Assembly (NCBI GenBank): GCA_041621405.1
Contig: JBFKAV010000092.1
Span: 1-14,519 of the forward strand
DNA length: 14,519 bases
Source of the DNA: JBFKAV01 sp041621405
Lineage (GTDB): Bacteria; Pseudomonadota; Alphaproteobacteria; Rhodobacterales; Rhodobacteraceae
Reading direction: 5' to 3'
Made by a program: the position numbers and the translations under genes. The notes beneath the pieces are model-generated. The model was not told the origin of the DNA and did no database searches. It saw only the letters and a program-made list of their open reading frames with translations. The stretch's first letter is position 1, and every line of letters starts with the position of its first letter. Positions 1-5,694 of the stretch are shown here, piece by piece.

Positions 1-30
1 CCCCCCCCCCCGCCCCCTGAGGATACTTGA
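1..30. repeat. C11 homopolymer and possible edge of a dispersed intergenic element
   Basis: The window opens with eleven C residues, one G and five more C, followed by TGAGGATACTTGAAACCGG. On the minus strand this reads CCGGTTTCAAGTATCCTCA and then a long G-rich run, just downstream of the FG-GAP gene. From memory, intergenic regions in Rhodobacteraceae often carry a similar block (TTTCAAATATCC followed by a G run), so this may be the start of such an element cut by the window edge. That link is recall, not something this window can show. No second copy is present here. The homopolymer could also be an assembly weak point. Confidence 0.35.
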
Positions 31-54
31 AACCGGAAGAAGGCGGAGGGCGGC

Positions 55-831
55 TCAGCGGCAGGCGAGCGCGCGGTCGACGGCACGGCGGCCGCGGTTG
101 GGGCCGAGGTCGCGGGTGACGAGGCGGCCGGCCTCGAGACGGGTGGCCTGGAGGCGCGACCAGTCCGGCGAGGCGGTGACGATCTCGGGGGCGCCGGCGC
201 AGGTGCGCAGGCCGCCGAGGATGTCTCGGTCGCCGATGCGGTGGTTTGTGTGGCCCTCGGCGCTGGCGATTTCTATGAGGCGGGGGCCTCCCGGCTCGTA
301 GCGGACGACGCGGAGGATACGGGCGAGGTGCGGGCGGTCGACATAGGCGATCTCGACCCGCCCGTCGCCGTCGAGGTCGCCGATCGCGGCGGGCGCGAGC
401 CAGCGGTGCGTGCGGCCGATCGGCGGCGTCGCGGCGAGCCTGACCAGGCTGCCGTTTCGCAGGCCGTAGACGGCGAGCGCGGCGCCCCGCACGATGTCGG
501 TCTCGACCACGACGATCTCGGCCGCGCCGTCGCCATCGAGGTCGGCCAGCCGGGGGCCGGTGTCCTCGAAGACGCGGGTGTCTGGGAGGAAGACCGCGAG
601 GTCGCAGGGGCCCTGCATCGCCGTCATCGCGCGAAGGCCGCCGGCCTCGAGCGCGTCGCCGAGGACGCCGTGGCCGTAGCGGTCGGTGGCGTCGGAGAAG
701 CCGGCCCAGAGGATCCCGCCGCCCTCGGCCCGGGCCTCGCCGGCGCCGGGCGGCGGCCCGGGATAGTCGCAGGCGGGAGCGGCGGTTGCGGCGAGCGCCG
801 CAAGCAGGGCCGCTGCCGCCAGCCTGCGCAT
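55..831 (-). CDS. Secreted VCBS/FG-GAP repeat protein
   Basis: This gene encodes 258 residues of unknown specific function. Residues 1-20 form an export signal (basic MRR, then an Ala/Leu core ending APA before Cys21). The sequence before Cys21 is not a good lipobox, so a soluble periplasmic protein is more likely than a lipoprotein. Two DxDGDG calcium-loop motifs of the FG-GAP/VCBS type lie at about residues 96-110 (ADLDGDG then EIVVVE) and 151-165 (GDLDGDG then EIAYVD). This spacing is typical of adjacent beta-propeller blades, and the length suits a partial or small propeller. Four Cys (21, 76, 211, 257) could form disulfides. The ATG overlaps the TGA of the upstream ferredoxin gene by one base (TGATG), so translation is probably coupled. 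I recall similar single-domain proteins in other Rhodobacteraceae. Nothing here identifies a ligand. Confidence 0.85.
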   Translation of the reverse strand: MRRLAAAALLAALAATAAPACDYPGPPPGAGEARAEGGGILWAGFSDATDRYGHGVLGDALEAGGLRAMTAMQGPCDLAVFLPDTRVFEDTGPRLADLDGDGAAEIVVVETDIVRGAALAVYGLRNGSLVRLAATPPIGRTHRWLAPAAIGDLDGDGRVEIAYVDRPHLARILRVVRYEPGGPRLIEIASAEGHTNHRIGDRDILGGLRTCAGAPEIVTASPDWSRLQATRLEAGRLVTRDLGPNRGRRAVDRALACR

Positions 832-1154
832 CAGATCTGCTTTTCCGGCATCTGGACGACGAGGCCGTCGAGCGCTTGGGTGACCTTGAGCTGGCAGGTG
901 AGCCGGGAGCGGACCGGGTCGGGCTCGTAGGCGAAATCAAGCATGTCCTCCTCCATGCCCTCCCTTGGCGGCAGCCTGTCGACCCAGTCGGGGTGGACGT
1001 AGACATGGCAGGTCGAGCAGGCGCAGGCGCCGCCGCAATCGGCCTCGATGCCGGGGATGCCGTTGTCGCGGGCGCCTTCCATCACGGTCAGACCGTTCGC
1101 GACCTCGACGACATGCTCGGTGCCGTTGTGCTCGATGTAGGTGATCTTCGCCAT
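831..1154 (-). CDS. fdxE: [2Fe-2S] ferredoxin, FdVI/adrenodoxin type
   Basis: This gene encodes a 107-residue cytoplasmic electron carrier of the adrenodoxin-like class. The cluster ligands are visible as C40-x5-C46-x2-C49-x37-C87, inside EADCGGACACSTC and RLTCQ, with an additional non-ligand Cys44. The N terminus (MAKITYIEHNGTEH) and C terminus (DGLVVQMPEKQI) match R. capsulatus ferredoxin VI (fdxE product) as I remember it. FdVI is a low-potential ferredoxin reported to be essential in that species. Its biological partner is not shown by this window; iron-sulfur assembly or a P450-like acceptor are family possibilities. The reading frame is open further upstream, but the start at 1154 is preferred because family homology begins there and GGGGAA lies just upstream. 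The downstream FG-GAP gene overlaps the stop codon by one base. Confidence 0.92.
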   Translation of the reverse strand: MAKITYIEHNGTEHVVEVANGLTVMEGARDNGIPGIEADCGGACACSTCHVYVHPDWVDRLPPREGMEEDMLDFAYEPDPVRSRLTCQLKVTQALDGLVVQMPEKQI

Positions 1155-1193
1155 GCTGTTCCCCGGGGCCCTCGCGTCCTGGTCTCGGGGGCC

Positions 1194-1223
1194 GACATAG
1201 GCCATGGGGCGGCGATTTGCCAG
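1194..1223 (-). promoter_or_regulatory. Weak candidate promoter for the ferredoxin gene
   Basis: On the minus strand CTGGCA (plus 1218-1223) and TATGTC (plus 1194-1199) are 18 bases apart and sit about 40 bases before the ferredoxin start. The match to the sigma-70 consensus is poor (4/6 and 3/6). The -35 element would overlap the TTGCCA box of the divergent gene, so the two promoters could compete for polymerase. Confidence 0.25.
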
Positions 1224-1244
1224 AGGGCCGGAATGCTCTAGGAT
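1217..1244 (+). promoter_or_regulatory. Candidate sigma-70-like promoter for the OB-fold gene
   Basis: TTGCCA (1217-1222) and TAGGAT (1239-1244) are separated by 16 bases. They match the consensus at 5/6 and 4/6. Transcription would start near 1251-1252, almost on the ATG at 1253, which implies a leaderless or nearly leaderless mRNA. No GAAC-N7-GTTC alphaproteobacterial LexA box is seen, although such a box normally controls dnaE2. Confidence 0.4.
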
Positions 1245-1252
1245 CGGCGACG

Positions 1253-1636
1253 ATGAGCCCGAACCCGCCCTCCTGGCCCCGCCCGCCCGCAGCACTTCCC
1301 GCAGGCCGCCTCGACGAGCCGCCGAACGGCGCGCGGGTGACGGTGGCGGGGCTCGTGCTGGTGCGCCAGCGCCCGGGCACCGCGAAGGGGGTGATCTTCC
1401 TGACGCTCGAGGACGAGACCGGGGTGGCTAACGTGGTGGTCTGGGCCAAGGTGTTCGAGCAGTACCGCCGGGCGGTGATCGGCGGGCGGCTGCTCAGGGT
1501 GACCGGCCGGCTGCAGCGCGAGGCCGGTGTGACCCATGTGGTGGCGGAGCATATCGAGGACATCTCGGAGATGCTCGACGAGCTCCTGCGCGAGGATTTC
1601 CGGCCCGAGATCTGTCGCGCCGGGGACCAGCCCTAG
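1253..1636 (+). CDS. Orphan DnaE2 (ImuC) C-terminal OB-fold protein, possible gene remnant
   Basis: This ORF encodes 127 residues. Residues about 27-105 read as the C-terminal OB-fold of error-prone DNA polymerase DnaE2/ImuC: RVTVAGLVLVRQRPGTAKG, then IFLTLEDETGVANVVVW and HVVAEHIEDIS. These blocks are hallmarks of that domain as I know it. Full DnaE2 is over 1000 residues; here the PHP, palm, fingers and helix-hairpin-helix regions are all absent, and nothing polymerase-like lies upstream. Residues 1-26 are Pro-rich and match nothing I recognise. After residue 105 the tail is shorter and unlike the usual DnaE2 end. The ORF has no internal stop, an ATG with AGGA 10 bases upstream and a possible promoter. 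It may be a small single-strand nucleic-acid-binding protein or a decaying piece of a lost imuA-imuB-dnaE2 cassette. An upstream in-frame start at 1217 is possible but less likely. The domain call is firm; the functional status is open. Confidence 0.7.
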   Translation: MSPNPPSWPRPPAALPAGRLDEPPNGARVTVAGLVLVRQRPGTAKGVIFLTLEDETGVANVVVWAKVFEQYRRAVIGGRLLRVTGRLQREAGVTHVVAEHIEDISEMLDELLREDFRPEICRAGDQP

Positions 1637-1672
1637 AGGCGGCGACGGGTTCAGCGGGAGAGCAGCACCAAC

Positions 1673-1698
1673 GGAAAAGGGCGCCCGGAGGCGCCCTT
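1673..1698 (-). terminator. Intrinsic terminator of the degP transcript
   Basis: A perfect 9-bp inverted repeat (AAGGGCGCC at 1677-1685 and GGCGCCCTT at 1690-1698, four-base loop) follows the degP stop by 25 bases. On the minus strand the hairpin runs directly into CCTTTTCC, giving a short T tract, so it should end degP transcription. On the plus strand it follows the OB-fold gene by 40 bases but has no T tract, so termination in that direction would be weaker. Confidence 0.8.
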
Positions 1699-1723
1699 CG
1701 CCCGTGTGCCGCGTGGCCCGGGA

Positions 1724-3217
1724 TCACTCCTCGACCGAAAGCGCCACGAAGCGCGGCTCGCCGCCCCGGCGGACGAGCAGGAGGAGCGACTTGCGGCCCG
1801 CCTCGCGGGATTCCTCGATCCGCGCCTCGAGGTCGTCCGGCGTGGCCACCACCTGCTGGCCGGCCTCGGTGATCACGTCGCCCGCGCGCACGCCCTTCTC
1901 GTAGGCCTCGCTGGCAGCGTCGACGTCGGTGATCACCAGGCCCGCGGTCTTGTCGGGCAGGCCGAGCTGCTCGCGGAGCTCGGGCGTGACGATCGAGACG
2001 GTGAGGCCCAGGATCTCGGCCTCGGGCCGCTGCTCGGGCGTCGCCACGGCGGGCACCGCACCTTCGGCCTCCTCGCGGCGCCCCAACGTGATGCGCAGGG
2101 TCTGGGTCTCGCCGTCACGGAATACCACCACGGGCACGTCCTTGCCGACCTCGGTGCGAGCCACCTGCCGGACGAGGTCGCGGGTGTCCTCGACCTCGCG
2201 GCCGTCGAAGGTCAGGATCACATCGCCCTGCTCGACGCCGGCGACAAGCGCCGGGCCTTCGGGCACGTCGGTGACCAGCGCGCCCTTCGCCTCCTCGAGG
2301 CCGATCGCCTCGGCGACGTCGTCGGTCACGTTCTGGATGCGCACCCCGAGCCAGCCGCGGCGGGTCTCGCCGAACTGGCGCAGCTGGTCGACGACCTCGG
2401 TGACCACGGCGGCCGACATCGCGAAGCCGATGCCGATCGAGCCGCCGGTGGGCGACAGGATCGCGGTGTTCACGCCGATCACCTCGCCGTCCATGTTGAA
2501 CAAGGGCCCGCCGGAATTGCCGCGGTTGATGGCGGCGTCGGTCTGGATGTAGTCGTCATAGGTGCCGGAAAGCTCACGGTTGCGCGCCGAGACAATGCCG
2601 GCGGAGACGGAGAAGCCCTGGCCGAGCGGGTTGCCCATGGCCATCACCCAGTCGCCGACGCGCATAGTGTCGCTGTCGCCGAAGCTGACAAAGGACAGCG
2701 CCTCGTCGGACTCCACCTTGAGCAGCGCGATGTCGGTGTTGGGGTCGGTGCCGATCACGTCCGCCGGCAACCGCTTGCCGGAGAAGAATTCGATCTCGAT
2801 CTCGTCGGCGCCCTCAATCACGTGGTTGTTGGTGACGATGTAGCCGTCCTCGGAGATCACGAAACCCGAGCCCAGCGCCTGGCTGCGCTGGTTCGGGCCG
2901 GGGCCCGGACCGGGGCCGGGACCTGGGCCCGGACTGGGGCCCGGCAGGCCGAAATCGCGGAAGAAGTCTTCGAAGGGCGAGCCGTCGGGGAGGTTCGGCC
3001 CCGGGCCGGTGGCCGAGGCGACGATCGTGGAGGTGGTGATGTTGACCACGGCCGGGCTCACCTGGTCGGCGAGGTCAGCGAAACTTTCCGGTGCCGCGCG
3101 CGCCTCGACCGCCATCGCCTGGGCGAGGAGGAGCGCAACGCCGAGCACGAGCGCCCAGAGCGCGCCGAGGGGGGCGGGCACGGCGGAGCGCGGGATTGCG
3201 AGAGCCTGGGATTGCAC
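1724..3217 (-). CDS. degP: Do/DegP-family periplasmic serine endoprotease
   Basis: This gene encodes 497 residues of an HtrA-family protease-chaperone acting on misfolded envelope proteins. Residues 1-41 are an N-terminal export signal with a hydrophobic core (about 17-36) and a likely cut near ARA-AP. The trypsin-like domain covers about 45-275 with the catalytic triad His132 (TNNHV), Asp162 (NTDIALLK) and Ser235 (GNSGGP). PDZ1 is at about 285-380 (GWLGV onward) and PDZ2 at about 400-495. This two-PDZ layout is that of DegP/DegQ. Residues 92-108, in the loop before the protease core, are an almost pure Pro-Gly repeat. The start is GTG at 3217, set by AAGGAG eight bases upstream and by the signal peptide. 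The gene is last in the hflKC cluster, likely has its own promoter as well, and ends in a terminator. The choice between DegP and DegQ naming is uncertain. Confidence 0.94.
   Translation of the reverse strand: MQSQALAIPRSAVPAPLGALWALVLGVALLLAQAMAVEARAAPESFADLADQVSPAVVNITTSTIVASATGPGPNLPDGSPFEDFFRDFGLPGPSPGPGPGPGPGPGPNQRSQALGSGFVISEDGYIVTNNHVIEGADEIEIEFFSGKRLPADVIGTDPNTDIALLKVESDEALSFVSFGDSDTMRVGDWVMAMGNPLGQGFSVSAGIVSARNRELSGTYDDYIQTDAAINRGNSGGPLFNMDGEVIGVNTAILSPTGGSIGIGFAMSAAVVTEVVDQLRQFGETRRGWLGVRIQNVTDDVAEAIGLEEAKGALVTDVPEGPALVAGVEQGDVILTFDGREVEDTRDLVRQVARTEVGKDVPVVVFRDGETQTLRITLGRREEAEGAVPAVATPEQRPEAEILGLTVSIVTPELREQLGLPDKTAGLVITDVDAASEAYEKGVRAGDVITEAGQQVVATPDDLEARIEESREAGRKSLLLLVRRGGEPRFVALSVEE
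2893..2948 (-). repeat. Pro-Gly coding tandem repeat inside degP
   Basis: This is a near-perfect short-unit repeat of GGGCC/CCGGA-type hexamers that encodes alternating Gly and Pro (protein residues about 91-108). The DNA is also rich in GGGCCC palindromes and could fold strongly. It lies in the loop between the N-terminal segment and the protease core, where length varies among HtrA proteins. Confidence 0.7.
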
Positions 3218-3225
3218 TTGCTGGA

Positions 3226-3231
3226 CTCCTT
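3226..3231 (-). promoter_or_regulatory. Ribosome binding site that fixes the degP GTG start
   Basis: On the minus strand AAGGAG lies eight bases before the GTG at 3217. No ATG in the frame gives a full signal peptide, so this site decides the start. Confidence 0.75.
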
Positions 3232-3240
3232 CGGGTTGCG

Positions 3241-3258
3241 GGCTGCTCGCGGGCAGCC
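3241..3258 (-). other. Hairpin in the degP leader
   Basis: GGCTGC and GCAGCC form a perfect 6-bp stem around a 6-base loop. If the promoter at 3279-3306 is right, this hairpin lies in the roughly 55-base untranslated leader, ending about 10 bases before the AAGGAG ribosome site. It could influence translation or mRNA stability, but this is inference from position only. Confidence 0.4.
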
Positions 3259-3278
3259 CTCGTCATGGCCTTGACTGC

Positions 3279-3306
3279 AAGATAGGCGCGCCGCGCCGCA
3301 ACGCAA
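3279..3306 (-). promoter_or_regulatory. Candidate degP promoter
   Basis: On the minus strand TTGCGT (plus 3301-3306) and TATCTT (plus 3279-3284) are 16 bases apart. They are reasonable alphaproteobacterial housekeeping -35 and -10 elements. Transcription would begin near 3272, leaving a leader of about 55 bases. It would let degP be expressed apart from the upstream hflKC operon. It does not look like an obvious heat-shock or extracytoplasmic sigma promoter. Confidence 0.45.
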
Positions 3307-3323
3307 AGCCCGCGCGCGCCTGC

Positions 3324-3337
3324 TCACACGCGTGTGA
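3324..3337. promoter_or_regulatory. Perfect 14-bp palindrome upstream of degP, possible operator
   Basis: TCACACGCGTGTGA is perfectly self-complementary and lies in the 139-base gap between the DUF2065 gene and degP. Its centre is about 58-60 bases upstream of the predicted degP transcription start, a usual position for an activator dimer. No regulator can be named. A repressor or chance occurrence in GC-rich DNA remain possible. Confidence 0.45.
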
Positions 3338-3356
3338 CAGCGTCAGGAGCAGTGTC

Positions 3357-3554
3357 TCAGGCGCCGAGGCCGCGGGCAAGGGCGACGACCAGGACGCCGA
3401 GGGCGAGCGCGCCGAAGCCGATGAGCCGGCGCGTCTCGGTCGGCAATGCGGCGATCAGCCGCAGCGCGTCCTCGACGCGCGAAGGGGCCAGCGCAAGCAC
3501 CAGCCCCTCGACGATGAGCACCAGTCCGAGGGCGAGGATCAGCGTCGAGATCAC
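3357..3554 (-). CDS. DUF2065 small inner-membrane protein
   Basis: This gene encodes 65 residues with two hydrophobic helices (about 3-23 and 44-62) joined by a charged loop (SRVEDALRLIAALPTETRRLIG). That layout and the L-x-x-x-P-x-x-x-R-R-x-x-G loop are those of the DUF2065/YjeT family, whose genes habitually sit next to hflC. The function is unknown. The association suggests an accessory role for the HflKC-FtsH membrane complex, but that is inference from neighbourhood. The start is GTG, overlapping the hflC stop by four bases (GTGA), so translation is likely coupled. No better start lies nearby. Confidence 0.88.
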   Translation of the reverse strand: MISTLILALGLVLIVEGLVLALAPSRVEDALRLIAALPTETRRLIGFGALALGVLVVALARGLGA

Positions 3555-4447
3555 TCGGTCGCGGTGGCGGCAGGCCGACCGTTGGGCGAGCCGAGATAGT
3601 CGAAGAACTCGCTGTCCGGCGTCAGCACGAGGGTCGAGTTCTCGCCCTGCAGCGCCCGGTTGTAGGCGGTGAGCGAGCGGTAGAACTCGAAGAACTCGGC
3701 GTCCTGACCGAAGGCCTCGGCGAAGATCCTGTTGCGTTCGGCGTCCGCCTCGCCGCGGGTGATCTCGGCCTGGCGATTGGCGTCGGAGACGAGCTCCACC
3801 ACCGTCCGGTCGGCCTGGGCCCGCACCCTCTGCGCCGCCTCGTTGCCGCGGGCGACCTCGTCGGCCGCCTCGCGCTCGCGCTCGGCACGCATCCGCGCGA
3901 AGGTGGCGTCGAGGTTCTGCTCGGGCAGGTTCGTCGTCTTCAGCCGGACGTCGACGATATCAAGCCCGAGCGCCAGCGCCGAGGCGCGGGCCTGGTCGCG
4001 GATCCGGTTGGTCAGGAGCCGCCGGTCGGGGGACAGGATCGTGTCGGAGGTGACCGATTCCGAGCCCAGCACCTCGCGGATCTGCGCGTTCAGGATCGAT
4101 TGCAGCCGGGTCTCGGCTGCAGCGAGGCCGCCCACGCCCACCGCCTGGCGGAACTGCACCACGTTGGCGATGCGGTAGCGCGTGAAGGCGTCGACCACGA
4201 GGCGCCGGTCGTCCGACGGCGTGACCTCGATCTCTTCGGTGTCGAGCGAGAGGATGCGGTCGTCGTAGCGGACGACCTCCTGGATCAGAGGGATCTTGAA
4301 CGCAAGGCCCGGATCTTCCTTGACCGCGGCGATCTGGCCGAACTGGAGCACCAGCGCCTTCTCGCGCTCGTCGACGATGAAGATCGAAGACAAGAGGCCG
4401 GCGACGACGATCACCAGGATCGGCAGGAGGAATGTGGATTTCCGCAT
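3551..4447 (-). CDS. hflC: HflC, SPFH/Band 7 regulator of FtsH protease
   Basis: This gene encodes 298 residues. An N-terminal transmembrane anchor (about 5-25) is followed by an SPFH/Band 7 domain starting near VDEREKALVLQFGQ. A long charged helical region comes next (about 185-240: RMRAEREREAADEVARGNEAAQRVRAQ), and the C-terminal segment ends in a YLGSPNG motif. HflC pairs with HflK in a large inner-membrane cage that encloses FtsH and limits its access to membrane substrates. The start is ATG at 4447 with GGGAGG about nine bases upstream, inside the end of hflK; only three bases separate the genes. The length is close to the family norm. The downstream DUF2065 start overlaps its stop. Confidence 0.95.
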   Translation of the reverse strand: MRKSTFLLPILVIVVAGLLSSIFIVDEREKALVLQFGQIAAVKEDPGLAFKIPLIQEVVRYDDRILSLDTEEIEVTPSDDRRLVVDAFTRYRIANVVQFRQAVGVGGLAAAETRLQSILNAQIREVLGSESVTSDTILSPDRRLLTNRIRDQARASALALGLDIVDVRLKTTNLPEQNLDATFARMRAEREREAADEVARGNEAAQRVRAQADRTVVELVSDANRQAEITRGEADAERNRIFAEAFGQDAEFFEFYRSLTAYNRALQGENSTLVLTPDSEFFDYLGSPNGRPAATATE

Positions 4448-4450
4448 GGC

Positions 4451-5602
4451 TCAGTTGCCTCCCTGCTCGGGCGCCGGCGTGCGGCGGAGTTCGTTCAGCG
4501 GCAGATATGGCACCACGCCTTGGCCGCCACCTTCGCCGGCGATCCTGGGATCGAGCAGGATCTTTTCGACGTCGCCCAGCACCTGCTCGATGGTTTCGAG
4601 ATAGAGGCGCTTGCGGGTGACGTCGGGCGCATTCCGGTACTCAGTGAGCACCGCGAGGAAGCGGCTCGCCTCGCCCTCGGCCTCGTTGACCACGCGGGCG
4701 CGGTATCCCTCGGCCACTTCCAGCACCTGCGCCGCCTCACCTCGGGCGCCGGCAAGCACGGTGTTCGCATAGGCGTCGGCCAGCCGCTCGAGCCGGTCGC
4801 GCTCCTGCTCGGCGGCCTGCACTTCGCGGAAGGCGTCGATCACCTCGCGCGGCGGGTCGGCACGGTCGAGGTTGACGCGGATGATGCGCATACCGCTTTC
4901 GTAGGTGTCGAGCGTTTCCTGGATCAGCTGCAGCGCCCGGTCGGCGATGATGCCGCGGTCGCGGTTCAGGATCGGCGCAAGCTCGGACTCGGCGATGATC
5001 TCGCGCATCACCGCCTCGCTGACCGCGCGAACAGTGAGCTGCGGGTCGCGGATGTTGAACAGGAACTTCTCGGCATCCGAGATGTTCCAGACCACCTGGA
5101 AGCCGACGTCGACGATGTTGGCATCGGTGGTCAGCATCAGCCCGGTCTCGCCGCTGCGGCCCGAGCCGACGCCGAGGTCCTCGGTGTTCTCGCGGGTGAC
5201 CGGGATCACCTCGTAGGTGACCACGGGCCAGGGCGCGAAGTTGAGGCCCGGAGTGCCGACCTGGTAGCGCTCGCCGAGGAAAAGCTCGACCGACTGCTCC
5301 TCGGGCCGGACCGTGTAGAAGGACGAGAACAACCAGAGCGCCAGCACGGCGAGCGCCGCGAGGCCCCAGGTGCCGCGGGTCATCTTGAAGCCGTTGTCGC
5401 CGCGGCCGCCGCCTGCGCCGCGCCCGCCGCGGCCGCCCATCAGCACCTTGAGCCGCTCCTGGCCCTTCTTCATCAGCTCGTCGATTTCCGGGATCTGCGG
5501 CACGTCGCCGCCCGGTCTGCGTCCGCCCCTGCGGTCGTCGTCGTCGTCTCCGCCACCGGAGCCGCCGCCGCCGCCCCATGGTCCGCCGTTATTGCCAGCC
5601 AT
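4451..5602 (-). CDS. hflK: HflK, SPFH/Band 7 partner of HflC
   Basis: This gene encodes 383 residues. The order is a Gly- and Asp-rich cytoplasmic N terminus (1-32), the conserved HflK N-domain (PQIPEIDELMKKGQERLKVL, about 35-54), a second Gly-rich stretch, one transmembrane helix (about 77-96), then the SPFH domain beginning YTVRPEEQSVELFLGE and a long helical region rich in Glu, Arg and Ala. It assembles with HflC around FtsH. The ATG at 5602 (MAGNNGGPWGG) is the usual family start. A GTG at 5617 is in frame but the purine-rich stretch sits directly against it. The 92-base gap from gor holds only a weak TTGATT-like promoter candidate, so read-through from gor is likely. Confidence 0.95.
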   Translation of the reverse strand: MAGNNGGPWGGGGGSGGGDDDDDRRGGRRPGGDVPQIPEIDELMKKGQERLKVLMGGRGGRGAGGGRGDNGFKMTRGTWGLAALAVLALWLFSSFYTVRPEEQSVELFLGERYQVGTPGLNFAPWPVVTYEVIPVTRENTEDLGVGSGRSGETGLMLTTDANIVDVGFQVVWNISDAEKFLFNIRDPQLTVRAVSEAVMREIIAESELAPILNRDRGIIADRALQLIQETLDTYESGMRIIRVNLDRADPPREVIDAFREVQAAEQERDRLERLADAYANTVLAGARGEAAQVLEVAEGYRARVVNEAEGEASRFLAVLTEYRNAPDVTRKRLYLETIEQVLGDVEKILLDPRIAGEGGGQGVVPYLPLNELRRTPAPEQGGN

Positions 5603-5694
5603 AAAGGTTCTTCTCACCCCTCTTCGGTCTTCGTCTCTGCCTAGCGCTTACGTGGTCGTTCCGCCCAAGAAATCAAGCGGATTCGTGCCGCATC

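Noticed and set aside
1706..3274. A 522-codon plus-strand frame opposite degP
   Set aside because: Composition is Asp/His/Gly/Ala-rich as expected for the complement of high-GC coding sequence, and degP is certain on the other strand.
4100..5644. A 514-codon plus-strand frame opposite hflC and hflK
   Set aside because: It has no recognisable domain, and the opposite strand encodes two clear family members across the same span.
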